In this document: in pieces, positions 15,121-25,564 of the stretch
Layout of the letters: every line of letters begins with the position of its first letter
Numbering within the stretch: the first letter of the stretch is position 1
From: Thermomicrobiales bacterium
GTDB lineage: Bacteria > Chloroflexota > Chloroflexia > Thermomicrobiales > UBA6265
Direction: 5' to 3'
Assembly: GCA_019637585.1 (NCBI GenBank)
Contig: JAHBVL010000003.1
Coordinates: 491,225 to 555,224, forward strand
Length of the DNA stretch: 64,000 bases
Program-made: the position numbers and the translations under genes
The notes under the pieces: model-generated
Database searches by the model: none
What the model saw: the letters and a program-made list of their open reading frames with translations, nothing else
What the model was told of the DNA's origin: nothing

Positions 15121-18015
15121 ATGAGTGATCTCAACGTTTTTCACGGTCCGAATGCAGGCTATGTCCTCGATCTTTATGATCGATATCTGGAAAACGCCGA
15201 TTCCGTCGGTCCCGAGTGGAGAACGTATTTTCAGGCGTTCACCCCCACGCTGCCCGCCTCCAACGGCGCGGTCGCTCCTCCCCAGACGCAATCCGCCGCG
15301 CCGGCGCTGGCGGTCGAGAAGATCGTCGGCGGATCGGAGCTGGTCGGGGCGATCCGGGACTATGGACACCTGGCCGCCCGCCTCGATCCGCTTGGCTCGG
15401 AGCCGCCGGGTTCGCCCGATCTCGACCCAGCCAACTACGGGTTGAGCGATGCGGATCTCGCCGCCATGTCGCCGGCAATCGTCAGCGGCCCGCTGGCCAA
15501 TGACGCCGCCAACGCGGCCGAAGCGATCGCCGAGCTCCGTTCCATCTATTGCGGCTCGATCGGGTTCGATTTCGATCACGTTCATCAGATCGACGAACGG
15601 CGCTGGCTCTACGACGCTGTTGAAACACAACGTTTCGCGGCGCCGATCGAACGCTCCGCCCGGCGAGCCCTGCTCCGCCGCCTCACCGACGTCGAAGCCT
15701 TCGAACGATTCCTGCACCAGACCTATCTCGGCCAGAAACGCTTTTCGCTCGAAGGGACCGACATGCTCGTTCCCATGCTCGACGAAATCGTTCATACCGC
15801 CGCATCGCACGGCGTGCGCGAGATCTTCACCGGCATGGCCCACCGGGGCCGCCTGAATGTGATGACCCACGTGCTGGGCAAACCCTATGCCGAGGTCATC
15901 GCCGCCTTCGAGGGGAATCGCTGGCGGAAAGCGCCGGTCGGCACAGACGCCGACCCGGCCCAGGAGTTCTCCGGCGACGTCAAGTACCACCTGGGAGCCC
16001 GCCTGCTGCTCGGCCAGCACGGCATGATGGTCGAGGTGCCGATGGTTTTGGCGCCAAACCCGAGCCATCTGGAAGCGGTCAATCCGGTCGTGGAGGGGAT
16101 GGTCCGGGCCACGCAGGACATCTGTGACAAACCGGGGATGCCGGAACGGGACAACAAAGCCAGCATGGCTATCCTGATCCATGGCGACGCGGCCTTCCCC
16201 GGACAGGGCGTGGTTGCGGAAACGCTCAACCTGTCGTCTCTTCCCGGCTATTCGACCGGCGGCACCATCCACATCATCGTCAACAACCAGATCGGCTTCA
16301 CCACCCTGCCGGGTGACTCCCGGTCGACCCTTTATGCCGGCGACCTGGCCAAGGGATTCGAGATCCCCGTCGTGCACGTCAACGCGGACGAGGTCGAAGC
16401 CTGTCTGCTGGCGGTGCGCATGGCCATCGCCTACCGCGAGGAGTTCGGCAAGGACTTCCTGATCGATCTCATCGGCTACCGGCGCTGGGGACACAACGAG
16501 GGCGACGAACCCTCGTTCACCCAGCCGAAAATGTACAAGTTGATCGACGCCCACCCGACTGTTCGCGAAATCTATGCAAAACAGCTGGTCGAAGAGGGCA
16601 TCGTCACCGGCGACGAGCCGGATGCCATGGTTCAGGCGTCGCTCGAACATCTTGCCGGTATCCGCCGGTCGGTGACCGACGGATCGATCCATCACGACGA
16701 GGAACCGGTCAAACCCGGCCCGCGCGACGAGGTGGAAACGAGTATTCCGGAAGAAACCCTCCGCTCCTTCCACAAATCCATTCACCAGATGCCGGCCGGA
16801 TTCTCGATAAGCGGCAAACTCGCCCGCCAATGGGAGCGCCGCGCCGCCGTGCTCGACCAACCCGAGCCGATGATCGACTGGGCGCATGGCGAAACCTTCG
16901 CCTTCGCCGGCATCATCGCCGACGGTATTCCGATCAGGTTGACCGGGCAGGATGCCGAACGCGGCACCTTCAGCCAGCGTCACCTGGTCCTGCACGATCC
17001 GCAATCGGATGAACGGATCACGCCAGTCGCCTCGATTCCGGAAGCGAAGGCGTCGTTCGCGGTCTACAACAGTCCATTGTCCGAAGAAGCAGCCGTCGGA
17101 TTCGAGTACGGCTACAGCGTGCAGGCTCCCAACCGCCTGGTGATCTGGGAAGCGCAGTTTGGCGACTTCGCCAATGGCGCCCAGGTGATGATCGACCAGT
17201 TCATCTCGGCAGCACGATCGAAGTGGCAGGTTCACCCATCGCTGGTCATGCTCCTGCCTCATGGATACGAAGGTCAGGGACCGGAACACTCCAGCGGCCG
17301 GCTCGAGCGCTTCCTGCAGCTTGCCGCCCAGGACAACATCCGCGTAGCCAACTGCACCTCGTCGGCACAGTACTTCCACCTGCTCCGCCGCCAGGCCGCC
17401 CGGCTCGATTCCGATCCGCGACCTCTCATCGTCATGACGCCAAAGAGCCTGCTGCGCAATCCGGCGGCGGCCAGCCCGCTCGCCGATTTCGTGTCGGGAA
17501 CGTTCCAGCCGGTCCTCGACGATGCACTGGCCGCGGATCGACGCGGCAAAGTCACCCGTCTCGTCTTCTGCTCCGGCAAAGTCGCGATCGATCTGGAAGC
17601 GAGCGGCGATCGGGCCGGCGCGGAGGGTGTGGCGATCGCCCGAATCGAGCAACTGGCTCCGTTCCAGCGAACGGCAATCACCAAAGTGCTGGACGGGTAT
17701 CCGAATCTGAAAGAGATCGTCTGGCTTCAGGAAGAACCACGCAACATGGGCGCCTGGACCTATATCGACTCGCGGCTCCGCGAACTGGCTGGCGATCTGC
17801 CGGTGCGCTACATCGGCCGTCCGGAGCGGGCCAGTCCCGCCGAAGGCGCTGCCGACCTGCACAGCCGCGAACAGGCGCGCATCATTTCCGAGGCATTTGC
17901 TGACGCTCCGGTGGCTCGCACCCGAGGGTCGGGCAAGGCCACCAACGGCGCACACGAGTCGAACGGCAAATCGAAGAGCACATCAACCAGAAGCACGACC
18001 AGAAGCAGGAGTTAG
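15121..18015 (+). CDS. odhA: 2-oxoglutarate dehydrogenase E1 component
   Basis: A 964-residue thiamine-diphosphate enzyme that decarboxylates 2-oxoglutarate and succinylates the lipoyl group of E2 in the TCA cycle. The N-terminal [17 protein letters not shown] motif is typical. Further landmarks are [41 protein letters not shown] and a C-terminal TPKSLLRNP. The length matches normal E1. The ATG at 15121 is chosen because this motif begins right after it; the open frame extends upstream without similarity and the ribosome site is weak. odhB follows after five bases. The E3 gene is not in the window. The C-terminus has a Ser/Thr/Lys-rich tail. Confidence 0.95.
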   Translation: MSDLNVFHGPNAGYVLDLYDRYLENADSVGPEWRTYFQAFTPTLPASNGAVAPPQTQSAAPALAVEKIVGGSELVGAIRDYGHLAARLDPLGSEPPGSPDLDPANYGLSDADLAAMSPAIVSGPLANDAANAAEAIAELRSIYCGSIGFDFDHVHQIDERRWLYDAVETQRFAAPIERSARRALLRRLTDVEAFERFLHQTYLGQKRFSLEGTDMLVPMLDEIVHTAASHGVREIFTGMAHRGRLNVMTHVLGKPYAEVIAAFEGNRWRKAPVGTDADPAQEFSGDVKYHLGARLLLGQHGMMVEVPMVLAPNPSHLEAVNPVVEGMVRATQDICDKPGMPERDNKASMAILIHGDAAFPGQGVVAETLNLSSLPGYSTGGTIHIIVNNQIGFTTLPGDSRSTLYAGDLAKGFEIPVVHVNADEVEACLLAVRMAIAYREEFGKDFLIDLIGYRRWGHNEGDEPSFTQPKMYKLIDAHPTVREIYAKQLVEEGIVTGDEPDAMVQASLEHLAGIRRSVTDGSIHHDEEPVKPGPRDEVETSIPEETLRSFHKSIHQMPAGFSISGKLARQWERRAAVLDQPEPMIDWAHGETFAFAGIIADGIPIRLTGQDAERGTFSQRHLVLHDPQSDERITPVASIPEAKASFAVYNSPLSEEAAVGFEYGYSVQAPNRLVIWEAQFGDFANGAQVMIDQFISAARSKWQVHPSLVMLLPHGYEGQGPEHSSGRLERFLQLAAQDNIRVANCTSSAQYFHLLRRQAARLDSDPRPLIVMTPKSLLRNPAAASPLADFVSGTFQPVLDDALAADRRGKVTRLVFCSGKVAIDLEASGDRAGAEGVAIARIEQLAPFQRTAITKVLDGYPNLKEIVWLQEEPRNMGAWTYIDSRLRELAGDLPVRYIGRPERASPAEGAADLHSREQARIISEAFADAPVARTRGSGKATNGAHESNGKSKSTSTRSTTRSRS

Positions 18016-18020
18016 TTTCT

Positions 18021-19304
18021 ATGCCGGTAGAGATCCGGGTGCCCCCACTGGGAGAATCACTTGTCGACGCGGTTGTCGGCCAGTGGCTGAAGTCTGAAGG
18101 CGATGCCGTGAGCCGCGGCGACACCTTGCTCGAGCTCGAAACCGACAAGGTCAATCTCGACGTCGCGGCGACCGAGGACGGCGTGCTGAGCGCGATTCAC
18201 AAAAACGAGGGGGATGTCGTCGTCGTCGGGGAAATTCTCGGCGTGATCGGCGAAGGCGCTGCGGCTTCGACAAATGGCGCGGCTCCCGAACCGGCGCAGG
18301 AAGCAGCGGCGCCATCCGCGCCAGAACCGGCTCCGGTGGCTGCGGCGAGCGCTCCAGTGGAGGAGAGCACGGGCGAAGGGACTGGCAGAGCCGCTCCTGC
18401 CGTCAAGCGGCTGGCCGAAGAGCACAACATCAATCTGGCTGCTATCGCCGGCTCCGGTCCTGGTGGGCGGGTCACGCGCGAGGATGTGATGGCTGCGGTG
18501 CAACAGAGTGCCGCGCCCGCAGCGCCTCCAGCTGCTCCGGCTCCGGTCCAACCCGCGGCGCCCGCACCGGCGCCAGCGGCCACCGCGCCGTCTGAGCCAT
18601 CCGGCCGTCCCGAAGAGCGGGTTCGCATGTCTCGCCGCCGGCAAACCATCGCCACCCGGCTGGTCGAAGCCCAGCACACCGCGGCCATGCTGACGACCTT
18701 CAACGAGATCGACATGACTGCGGTCATGGACCTTCGCGCCGCCCGCAAGGAAGCCTTCAAGGAGCGGCACGGGGTCAACCTGGGCTTCATGTCCTTCTTC
18801 ACCAAAGCAGTTGTCGGCGCGCTCAAAGCCTTCCCCTACGTCAATGCGGAAATTCAGGGCAATGAGATCGTTCTGAAGAAGTACTACGACATCGGCATCG
18901 CGGTTGGCGTCGAAGACGGTCTGGTCGTTCCGGTGGTCCGGGATGCCGACAAGAAGAACTTCGCCCAGATCGAAAAGGAAATCGTGGAGCTGGCCACCAA
19001 AGCCCGCGAGGGGTCGCTGACCCTGCCCGAGCTGACCGGCGGTACATTCACGATCACCAACGGCGGCATTTACGGATCGCTGATGTCCACGCCGATCCTG
19101 AACACGCCGCAGGTCGGCATTCTGGGAATGCACGCCATCCAGAAACGGCCGGTTGTGGTCAACGACGAGATCGCCATCCGCCCGATGATGTACACCGCGC
19201 TTTCCTACGACCACCGCATCGTCGACGGCAGCGACGCGGTCCGGTTCCTGGTGCGCATCAAGGAACTGCTCGAAGATCCGACCAACCTGCTTCTCGAAGG
19301 ATAG
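18021..19304 (+). CDS. odhB: Dihydrolipoamide succinyltransferase E2 component
   Basis: A 427-residue protein in three parts: a lipoyl domain (1-75, Lys43 in ETDKVNLDV), an E3-binding domain (about 128-165, ending [15 protein letters not shown]) between Ala/Pro linkers, and a catalytic core (about 200-427) with SYDHRIVDG near residues 395-403 (His398, Asp402). It transfers the succinyl group to CoA. The ribosome site AGGAG lies inside the last codons of odhA, so the two are coupled. The order E1-E2 is standard. Confidence 0.95.
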   Translation: MPVEIRVPPLGESLVDAVVGQWLKSEGDAVSRGDTLLELETDKVNLDVAATEDGVLSAIHKNEGDVVVVGEILGVIGEGAAASTNGAAPEPAQEAAAPSAPEPAPVAAASAPVEESTGEGTGRAAPAVKRLAEEHNINLAAIAGSGPGGRVTREDVMAAVQQSAAPAAPPAAPAPVQPAAPAPAPAATAPSEPSGRPEERVRMSRRRQTIATRLVEAQHTAAMLTTFNEIDMTAVMDLRAARKEAFKERHGVNLGFMSFFTKAVVGALKAFPYVNAEIQGNEIVLKKYYDIGIAVGVEDGLVVPVVRDADKKNFAQIEKEIVELATKAREGSLTLPELTGGTFTITNGGIYGSLMSTPILNTPQVGILGMHAIQKRPVVVNDEIAIRPMMYTALSYDHRIVDGSDAVRFLVRIKELLEDPTNLLLEG

Positions 19305-19309
19305 GGAGA

Positions 19310-20284
19310 ATGGCGACAGCGGATCGGCAGCAACAGATTCCAGGCATGGCATGGCTCCGGCGCATGCTCGTTCCCCTGTTGCTGCTGACCGCACTGCTGG
19401 CCGCCGCGAGCGCAGCGGCCCAGTCATCGAGTCAATCACTCCTCATTGCCGAGGATCTCGGTCTTCCGGAGTTGCGGATCGCGGCTACCGACAGTGGGTG
19501 GGAGGCTCCCGATGAGATCGCCGCCGGCCGCTACCTGATCACGGTGACGTACGAAGGGACCCGGCAGTTCGGAACAACCGCATTCGTCCAGTTGCCCGAC
19601 GACTGGTTGATCCAGGACTTCAACCAGCGTCTTGCCGAGACGAACAACGCGTTGCTCGATGTGGCATCCGGCGGTGACGCAACCGAACCAGACATCACCT
19701 GGATTTACGATTTCACCTTCGCTGGTGGTGTTTCGCCCACATCGGGCGCCACGGAACAGGCCATCGTCGATCTGCCGGCGGGCAATTGGGCCATCTGGGC
19801 CGATGAGTTCATACCGCCGGCCAGAGCATTGCTCGTCAGTGGCGATCCTCCCGCGGTGCAACCGATCCCCAACTACAGCGCCACGATCACGGGCGTCAAC
19901 GATGACGATGCGTTCGAGTTTCAGATCGACGGGGATATCCTGGCTGGCCAGCAAATCCTCAAGATCGTCAATTCGTCCAGACAACCGGTCTACATCGAGT
20001 TTCTGGAACTCTCGGCCCTCGTGGACTCCGACCAGCTGCGCGAGTTTCTGCTCATTCCCGATGGAGCGGCGCCAGATCCGGCGCTGGGACTGCCAGACGG
20101 CTTCACAGCCAGCGTGACCCCCTTCTACTCGGCCATGCAGTCTCCCGATGTGACCCAATGGATGGTCTCGGACTTTGCGCCGGGCGCATGGGGAATCGTC
20201 TGCTGGCTTCCCGATCCTCAACAGGATGGAGCGTCGCTGGCCAGCCTGGGCATGATCGCCACCTTCGAGATCCCACAACCATGA
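19310..20284 (+). CDS. Exported protein of unknown function, downstream of odhAB
   Basis: A 324-residue protein with a signal peptide (about 1-38, ending SAAAQ). The mature part is beta-rich and appears to hold two similar halves of about 135 residues. Each starts with a strand after a short Gly/Ala-containing turn (RYLITVTYEG and QQILKIVNSS) and ends in a hydrophobic Trp-containing segment (NWAIWADEF and AWGIVCWLP). No catalytic or metal motif is evident; the single Cys lies in the second half. It begins six bases after odhB, with AGGGAG as a close ribosome site, so it is probably cotranscribed. Function unknown. Confidence 0.75.
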   Translation: MATADRQQQIPGMAWLRRMLVPLLLLTALLAAASAAAQSSSQSLLIAEDLGLPELRIAATDSGWEAPDEIAAGRYLITVTYEGTRQFGTTAFVQLPDDWLIQDFNQRLAETNNALLDVASGGDATEPDITWIYDFTFAGGVSPTSGATEQAIVDLPAGNWAIWADEFIPPARALLVSGDPPAVQPIPNYSATITGVNDDDAFEFQIDGDILAGQQILKIVNSSRQPVYIEFLELSALVDSDQLREFLLIPDGAAPDPALGLPDGFTASVTPFYSAMQSPDVTQWMVSDFAPGAWGIVCWLPDPQQDGASLASLGMIATFEIPQP

Positions 20285-20310
20285 CCACCAACTGCTGAGC
20301 CGCTGCAGCC

Positions 20311-20448
20311 TAGAGCGGTTGCGAAAACTTGTGCTCGACCACCGCGCTCCCTGGACCAATTGATCCGTCATTCTGAGCGCAAGCGAAGAATCTCCCGCCG
20401 CAGCGGTGCCCTCAACCACTCGGTGCATAACTTTGCGCAACCGCTCTA
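20311..20448. mobile_element. 138-bp MITE-like element, copy 1
   Basis: Bounded by inverted repeats beginning TAGAGCGGTTGCG on both ends (13 perfect bases, 21 of 24 overall). It differs from the copy at 47542 at one position only (T at 20420, G at 47651). It lies between two converging genes, four bases from the stop of the gene ending at 20453. The core carries 'ccgtcattctgagcg', shared with the element at 4122. Non-coding, with no transposase of its own. Confidence 0.8.
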
Positions 20449-20452
20449 GCGA

Positions 20453-21325
20453 TCACGACCGCTCGAGGCAGGTTCCGTCCATTCTGGCGGCATCCGCCAG
20501 CGTTTCGAAGTCCCTTCTGGCGCGCAACCGGCCAGTCAGCGTCGTTTCGTACATCAGCTGGGGTTCGATCAGACTTCCATCCGGAAACGCCTGTTCATAC
20601 CATTCTGGCGGCACCTGCTGAAGCGCCCGCTCGATCAATGACTCGCTGACGCGGGGCGCCAAACGGTCGCCGGCATCTGCGATCGACGATGCCCACGGCA
20701 ACAGGACATGGTCGACCCGGGACCACCATGTCCGGCCGCTCACTGGCGTGTAGCAATACTCCGGCCATCGCCACCGCTCCGCCCATTTGTGGTGGAGATT
20801 GAACGCCGAATCATTGTCGATCATCCAATAGTCTGTGCCCTGGACGAGGATGTTTGGATTGCGCCATTTGCGGTCGATGTTCATCACCAGCGAGTCAAAC
20901 CAGACGATTCGCGCGGCGTCATCCGGCGCGATCGGACAATCCGCCGCGCGACGCAGCGTCGTCACCTTCGGAATGACGCGCGACCCGAAAACCGAGCCGG
21001 CCGACCCTCGGAGCTCCTCCTCTTTCTCAGCGAGGAGGTCGATAGCTGGCAGATCGGGATCGATCGTCACCAGCGCCATCGGCGGTTGGGGGATCTCCAG
21101 GGCGGCGGCGATCTGCCAGGCAATCACTTCGGCAATCAACCGGCGAGCGGTTTTGGGAGTGGCCCGCAGTTTGATCACATAGTCATGCTCATCCTCCGCC
21201 CGGACGATGAGCGGCCGGGACCGGCCCCGCCCCACAGCGGAGTGCACTTCGAGGGCCCGGACCACCGCCAGGGCCGCGGTTTGTCCGGACGGGGTGTTTT
21301 CTCTCACCTCTGCCGGCGGCGACAC
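20453..21325 (-). CDS. HipA-like kinase (HipA_2 family), copy B
   Basis: A 290-residue protein with the HipA/PI3K-like kinase layout. Lys52 in DYVIKLRA would hold ATP phosphates. The catalytic loop DSLVMNIDRKWRNPN (Asp144, Asn149, Asp151, Asn156) is followed by the metal-binding DFG equivalent WMIDNDSAF (Asp170). It shares DHVLLPWASSI with copy A, so the two are paralogues. The GTG at 21325 has AGGAG eight bases upstream. It is the third gene of kinase A, DUF3037, kinase B. HipA toxins phosphorylate tRNA synthetases; the target here is unknown, and no HipB-type DNA-binding antitoxin is visible. Confidence 0.85.
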   Translation of the reverse strand: MSPPAEVRENTPSGQTAALAVVRALEVHSAVGRGRSRPLIVRAEDEHDYVIKLRATPKTARRLIAEVIAWQIAAALEIPQPPMALVTIDPDLPAIDLLAEKEEELRGSAGSVFGSRVIPKVTTLRRAADCPIAPDDAARIVWFDSLVMNIDRKWRNPNILVQGTDYWMIDNDSAFNLHHKWAERWRWPEYCYTPVSGRTWWSRVDHVLLPWASSIADAGDRLAPRVSESLIERALQQVPPEWYEQAFPDGSLIEPQLMYETTLTGRLRARRDFETLADAARMDGTCLERS

Positions 21326-21336
21326 TCGTGGCTCTC

Positions 21337-21750
21337 CTATTCGCTCTCGGGCCGGGCGATGTCGACCAGCCCGGCAAACAGCTCATCGAGCTCCCGGGCC
21401 GGATCGATACACAACCCGGTGTGGACAGGAGATGGCTGGACCACCGTGCTGGCGGGTGCGCTGAGCAGATGCCACCGCTCGCCCAGGGAAAGACCGGCCA
21501 GCGGTCCTCCGGCCGGGTCTCCGTCGGCAACCAGGCAGACCGTTTTGAGCTGCCGTTCGATCTCCAGGAGATTGGTTTCCGTGAGACTGGGATCGATGGC
21601 CAGGAGACGCTGCGAATCGAGCATCACCCTGCCCCGCAGGAAGCGCTTCGGCCGGCAGATCATCACCACGCCGGCGTTGATGAACTCCCCCCGGTCGACC
21701 CGGGGAATCACCCGGATGACCACATACTCATAGGGCGCGCGTTCGGGCAC
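21337..21750 (-). CDS. DUF3037 protein
   Basis: A 137-residue soluble protein recognised by the opening strand YEYVVIRVIPRVDRGEFINAGVVM and CRPKRFLRGRVML, typical of DUF3037. The family often sits beside HipA_2 kinases. The GTG at 21750 follows GGAGG within the end of kinase A, and the two overlap by 23 bp, so translation is coupled. It has no DNA-binding helix-turn-helix that I can see. It is the best candidate for a regulator or antidote of the flanking kinases, but that is inference. Confidence 0.82.
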   Translation of the reverse strand: MPERAPYEYVVIRVIPRVDRGEFINAGVVMICRPKRFLRGRVMLDSQRLLAIDPSLTETNLLEIERQLKTVCLVADGDPAGGPLAGLSLGERWHLLSAPASTVVQPSPVHTGLCIDPARELDELFAGLVDIARPESE

Positions 21751-22531
21751 GCTCGGCCTCCTGTTCGAACTGGCTGCGCAGCGCGAGCCGGTCGGTGAAC
21801 AAGGTCAGATACGCCTTGCTGATTCGCTCCACATCCTCAGGAGAGCCATCCCCAATCAGATCGGCCGGGAGCAGCGCGATGATCTGTTGCAGCAGATCCG
21901 GCGTCACCAGACCGGCAAGCCGCTCTCCCGTAGCCTCGATCGACGACGCCCATGGCAGCAGCACATGATCGGCGGATTGCGGGAAGGGAGCCCCCGCTCG
22001 TTCGGCAAAGGCATCGGAAATGTGCTGCACGTAGATCGAGGCGCCATGATCGATCAACCAGGGATTGCCGTGCCAGATCAGCATGTTCGGATTGCGCGGC
22101 GTTCGGTCCACATTCATGGTGAGGGCGTCGAACCAGACCACATCCGCGGCAAAATCGGGATCGACGCTGGCGTCCGGGCGGGGGTTGTAGGCGAGCGAAC
22201 CCGGCAGAAAGTCGACACCGATGTTGAGACCAGCACTCTTGCGCAGCAGCTCCTGAATCTCCTGGTCGGGTTCGGCTTTGGAGAGGGCTTCATCGACGTC
22301 GATGACCACCAGCTCCGGCACGCGCAGACCGAGCGCTCTGCCAATCTCCCCGGCGATCACTTCGGCGATCAGTGACTTCGGACCCTGCCCGGCGCCACGG
22401 AATTTGACGACATACAGACCGTCATCATCCGCCTCCATGATCGCTGGCAGCGACCCACCCTCCCGCAACGGGGTCACATACCGGGTCGCGACCACCGATC
22501 TGATCGTCGGATGTGAAAGTGTGGCGTTCAT
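21728..22531 (-). CDS. HipA-like kinase (HipA_2 family), copy A
   Basis: A 267-residue kinase-fold protein with an ATP lysine in YVVKFRG, a catalytic loop DALTMNVDRTPRNPN and a metal-binding PWLIDHGAS, where copy B has IDNDS. It is about 20 residues shorter than copy B. The ATG at 22531 is the second of two consecutive ATGs after GGAG. It leads the three-gene unit and overlaps the DUF3037 gene. The substrate is unknown. The upstream gap carries an array of heptanucleotides. Confidence 0.83.
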   Translation of the reverse strand: MNATLSHPTIRSVVATRYVTPLREGGSLPAIMEADDDGLYVVKFRGAGQGPKSLIAEVIAGEIGRALGLRVPELVVIDVDEALSKAEPDQEIQELLRKSAGLNIGVDFLPGSLAYNPRPDASVDPDFAADVVWFDALTMNVDRTPRNPNMLIWHGNPWLIDHGASIYVQHISDAFAERAGAPFPQSADHVLLPWASSIEATGERLAGLVTPDLLQQIIALLPADLIGDGSPEDVERISKAYLTLFTDRLALRSQFEQEAERARTRAL

Positions 22532-22588
22532 CATTCTCCAGGAACCCCATAACCTCGGCCATCAAGTATCCACCATCCTCACTCCTCG

Positions 22589-22665
22589 CCCATTTCCCAT
22601 TTCCCATTTCCCTTTGCCCTTCGCCCTTTGCCCATCGCCCTTTGCCCTTTGCCCTTTGCCCTCAA
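22589..22665. repeat. Array of eleven C-rich heptanucleotides
   Basis: Consecutive 7-nt units of the form cccattt (three) then ccctttg and variants (cccttcg, cccatcg, ccctcaa) run without interruption of phase. The array sits in the 296-bp gap between divergent genes (22532-22827), which otherwise shows only a possible TATACT box near 22693. Non-coding. Confidence 0.85.
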
Positions 22666-22827
22666 AATGCCCAAAACCCCTTCCCCTCGCCTATACTCAA
22701 TCTATCTCGGCAATGGCCGAATATATCGACAGGGGGCATCGGGCCCACAACACTCGATCCGATGCAGCGGCTGGATGGATGCGTGTCACCCACCTGACGC
22801 TGACCGGTCGCTATCAGGAGATGGTCG

Positions 22828-24483
22828 ATGAGTTCATTCGATCCCGCGGGGACGAAACCCGCACGTGGACAGGACGCGTTCGAGTTCTATTTCCGGCAGA
22901 TTCTGGCCGGAAAGCTCACCCGGCGCGACGCGATGAAGCGCACGGCAGTCGCCGGCGCCGCCGTGATCGGCACGATGGCCGCCGCACCGGCGATCAGCTC
23001 GGCTTGGAGAACATCGGCTCAGGATGCCACGCCCGTTGCCGGCGGCACCTTCCGCATGGGCATGCAGTCCGATCCCGGCGCACTCGACACCCAGCTTCAG
23101 TCGTTGACTGCGGCCTGGCACGTCGTCGAGCACATCTATAGCAACCTGACCACCATCATGCCGGACATGTCGGTGGCGCCCGATCTTGCCGAGTCGTGGG
23201 AGATCTCCGAGGACGGCATCACCTACACCTTTCACCTCCATCAGGGCGTTCTCTTCCACAACGGCCGCGAGGTGACGGCGAACGATGTGAAGGTCAGCCT
23301 GGAGCGGTTGATCGACCCGGCCACGGCGTCGCCAAGCGCCTCCGACCTGGCTTCGGTGGCCAGCATCGAAGCGGCGGACGACTACACCGTGGTCATCACC
23401 CTGAGCGCCGCCGACGCGGCCCTGCTCTCCAGCCTGGCCAATTCCAGCTGCCTTATCTTCCCGCCTGAAGTCATCGAAGAGCATGGCGATCTGTCGCAGG
23501 TGGCCATCGGTTCGGGGCCATTCAAGTTCGTCGAGTACATCCCGAACACCCACATCAAGCTGGAGCGCAACGCCGATTACTTCGTTCAGCCACTCCCCTA
23601 TCTCGACGAAGTGGAGTTGTTGATCGCGGCCAACGACACAGCCCGCACCGCGGCGCTCGTCCAGGGCACCGTCGACTTCATCGAGTATGTGCCCGCGCAG
23701 GATATCGAGACACTGCAGACCAACGAGGACATCGTCCTGACCGGCAACGCCATCTCGCAGATCCGCATGATCGGCATCAACGTGACGCGCGAGCCGTTCA
23801 CCGACGTCCGGGTCCGCCAGGCGATCAGCATGGCCGTCGATCGCGGCCCGATCATCGAAGCAGCCCTCTTTGGCTTCGGCACCCCGACCGACGTTGTCCT
23901 GGCTCAGGGCCACTGGGCGGCGCTGGAGCGGCCCGAGCCGCCAGGACCGGACATCGAAGGCGCCAAGGCGCTGCTGGCCGAAGCCGGATTCCCCGATGGG
24001 TTCGAAACCACGATCACCGGCTGGGCAGAGTATGGCTTCCTCTCCAACACGGCCATCGTCGTTCAGGAGCAGCTGAAGCAGATTGGCATCGAAGCCGAAA
24101 TGAACCTGCTCGACAGCGGCTCCATGGGTCAGGTCGTCTACGTCGACAAGGACTTCGACCTCGCAGTGACTGGCACCAGTGGTTATGTCGATCCGGGCGC
24201 GGTCTTCGTCGAGAACTTCCGCACCGGCGAAGGCGGCAACTTCGTGGGATACAGCAATCCTGAAGTGGATGAGCTTCTGGCCCAGGGCGCCGCGTCGACC
24301 GACCAGGAAGAGCGGGCCGCCGCCTACCGGCGGGTCCAGGAGATCCTCCTCGAGGACCTCCCGTGGGTCAATCTCTACATCGGTCAGCAGTACGAAGCGA
24401 TGAAGACCTTCGTCATGGGCTACCAGCACATCCCGACCGGTTCGAACCGGATGGTTCGCGAAGTCTGGCTGAACAATCAGTAG
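22828..24483 (+). CDS. Oligopeptide ABC transporter substrate-binding protein (family 5)
   Basis: A 551-residue secreted protein. The Tat-type signal is LTRRDAMKRTAVAGAAVIG, cleaved near SAQDATPVAGG. The mature part shows family-5 hallmarks: LAESWEISEDGITYTFHLHQGVLFHNG at about 128-154, VRQAISMAVDR and a long C-terminal lobe. It captures peptides, nickel or other family-5 ligands; the ligand cannot be read. The ATG at 22828 lies seven bases after AGGAG. Two permeases follow on the same strand after a hairpin. No DppD/DppF ATPases are adjacent. Confidence 0.93.
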   Translation: MSSFDPAGTKPARGQDAFEFYFRQILAGKLTRRDAMKRTAVAGAAVIGTMAAAPAISSAWRTSAQDATPVAGGTFRMGMQSDPGALDTQLQSLTAAWHVVEHIYSNLTTIMPDMSVAPDLAESWEISEDGITYTFHLHQGVLFHNGREVTANDVKVSLERLIDPATASPSASDLASVASIEAADDYTVVITLSAADAALLSSLANSSCLIFPPEVIEEHGDLSQVAIGSGPFKFVEYIPNTHIKLERNADYFVQPLPYLDEVELLIAANDTARTAALVQGTVDFIEYVPAQDIETLQTNEDIVLTGNAISQIRMIGINVTREPFTDVRVRQAISMAVDRGPIIEAALFGFGTPTDVVLAQGHWAALERPEPPGPDIEGAKALLAEAGFPDGFETTITGWAEYGFLSNTAIVVQEQLKQIGIEAEMNLLDSGSMGQVVYVDKDFDLAVTGTSGYVDPGAVFVENFRTGEGGNFVGYSNPEVDELLAQGAASTDQEERAAAYRRVQEILLEDLPWVNLYIGQQYEAMKTFVMGYQHIPTGSNRMVREVWLNNQ

Positions 24484-24493
24484 ATCGAGGATT

Positions 24494-24522
24494 TCAGGCG
24501 GCGGTCGATGACCGTCGCCTGA
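24494..24522 (+). terminator. Hairpin between binding protein and permease genes (attenuating)
   Basis: TCAGGCG-g-CGGTC and GACCG-t-CGCCTGA pair over 13 positions with one wobble and a 3-nt loop, followed by TTT. It lies 11 bp after the binding-protein stop. It would lower permease relative to binding-protein expression, as in many ABC operons. Confidence 0.55.
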
Positions 24523-24610
24523 TTTCGCGAATGGACGATCGAACCCGGTTGTCCATTCGCACGTTTGCACGCTGCGCCATCACGGATCAGGATCACCGAG
24601 CGAGTTCTTC

Positions 24611-25561
24611 ATGGGACGGTATCTCATACGGCGAATGCTGCTGCTCATCCCCGTCCTTTTCGGCGTGTCCTTGCTCGTTTTCGCCCTGATTCACGCCATT
24701 CCCGGCGATATCACCAACTTTGTCATCGGCACCGACACGCGCATCTCCGAAGAGCAGCGCGAGCTGGTCAAGAAGTCGTACGGACTCGACCAACCACTTC
24801 CGGTCCAGTACGCCAAGTGGATGGGGCACGTGCTGCAGGGAGACCTGGGCACCTCATTCCGCACCCGGCGCGATATCTGGGATGAGCTCTCGCTGCGATT
24901 GCCCGTCACCGCCCAGCTGGCCGTCATGGCCGCGGCATTCGCCATCTTGCTGGCAATTCCCATCGGCGTGCTGGCGGCCATCAAACGGAACTCACGAATC
25001 GACTACGCCGCCACTATAGGCACACTGATCGGCATTTCGCTGCCGAACTTCCTCCTGGCGACCATTCTGGTGCTCATCTTTTCCTATCACCTGAAATGGC
25101 TGCCTCCCATCGGCTATGTCCCTTTCCGGGAAGATCCGGTCGGCAATCTCAAAGTGATGCTCATGCCATCGGTCAGTCTGGCATTGCCGCTGACTGCCGT
25201 GCTAATGCGATACACCCGCTCGGCGGTCCTGGAAGCGCTCTCGCACGACCACGTCCGGGTGGCGCGAGCCAAGGGACTGGCCGGCCGCACGGTCATGTCC
25301 CGCCATGTGCTGAGAAATGCGTCGATTCCCATCATCACCGTGGTCGGCATTCAATTCGCCACCCTGCTGGGTGGCACCGTGATCATCGAGACGATCTTCG
25401 GACTGCCTGGTATCGGCCGGTATATCTACGAATCGATATCGACGCGCGACTACCCGGTTGTTCAGGGTGTGACGCTGGTGATGGCCACCATCTTCGTTCT
25501 GATCAGCCTGGTGGTCGACATCCTGTACGCATTCATGGATCCGCGGCTGCGGCACCGGTGA
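24611..25561 (+). CDS. Peptide ABC transporter permease, DppB type
   Basis: A 316-residue protein with six transmembrane segments, starting YLIRRMLLLIPVLFGVSLLVF as DppB proteins do, and PGD in the first outer loop. The ABC-coupling motif is the Arg-Ala-Lys-Gly-Leu block (DHVRVARAKGLAGRTVMSRHVLRNA) near residue 225. It pairs with the DppC-type protein encoded three bases downstream to form the import channel for the upstream binding protein. The ribosome site is weak (GAGCGAG). Confidence 0.93.
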   Translation: MGRYLIRRMLLLIPVLFGVSLLVFALIHAIPGDITNFVIGTDTRISEEQRELVKKSYGLDQPLPVQYAKWMGHVLQGDLGTSFRTRRDIWDELSLRLPVTAQLAVMAAAFAILLAIPIGVLAAIKRNSRIDYAATIGTLIGISLPNFLLATILVLIFSYHLKWLPPIGYVPFREDPVGNLKVMLMPSVSLALPLTAVLMRYTRSAVLEALSHDHVRVARAKGLAGRTVMSRHVLRNASIPIITVVGIQFATLLGGTVIIETIFGLPGIGRYIYESISTRDYPVVQGVTLVMATIFVLISLVVDILYAFMDPRLRHR

Positions 25562-25564
25562 GCT

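Noticed and set aside
14902..17955. A 1017-codon open frame antisense to odhA
   Set aside because: The plus strand encodes a clear E1 enzyme with all motifs. The antisense frame has no domain and is a by-product of high GC third positions.
22589..22665. Possible CRISPR array
   Set aside because: Units are only 7 nt with no spacers. No repeat of 25-40 bp with unique spacers exists in the window and no cas gene is present.
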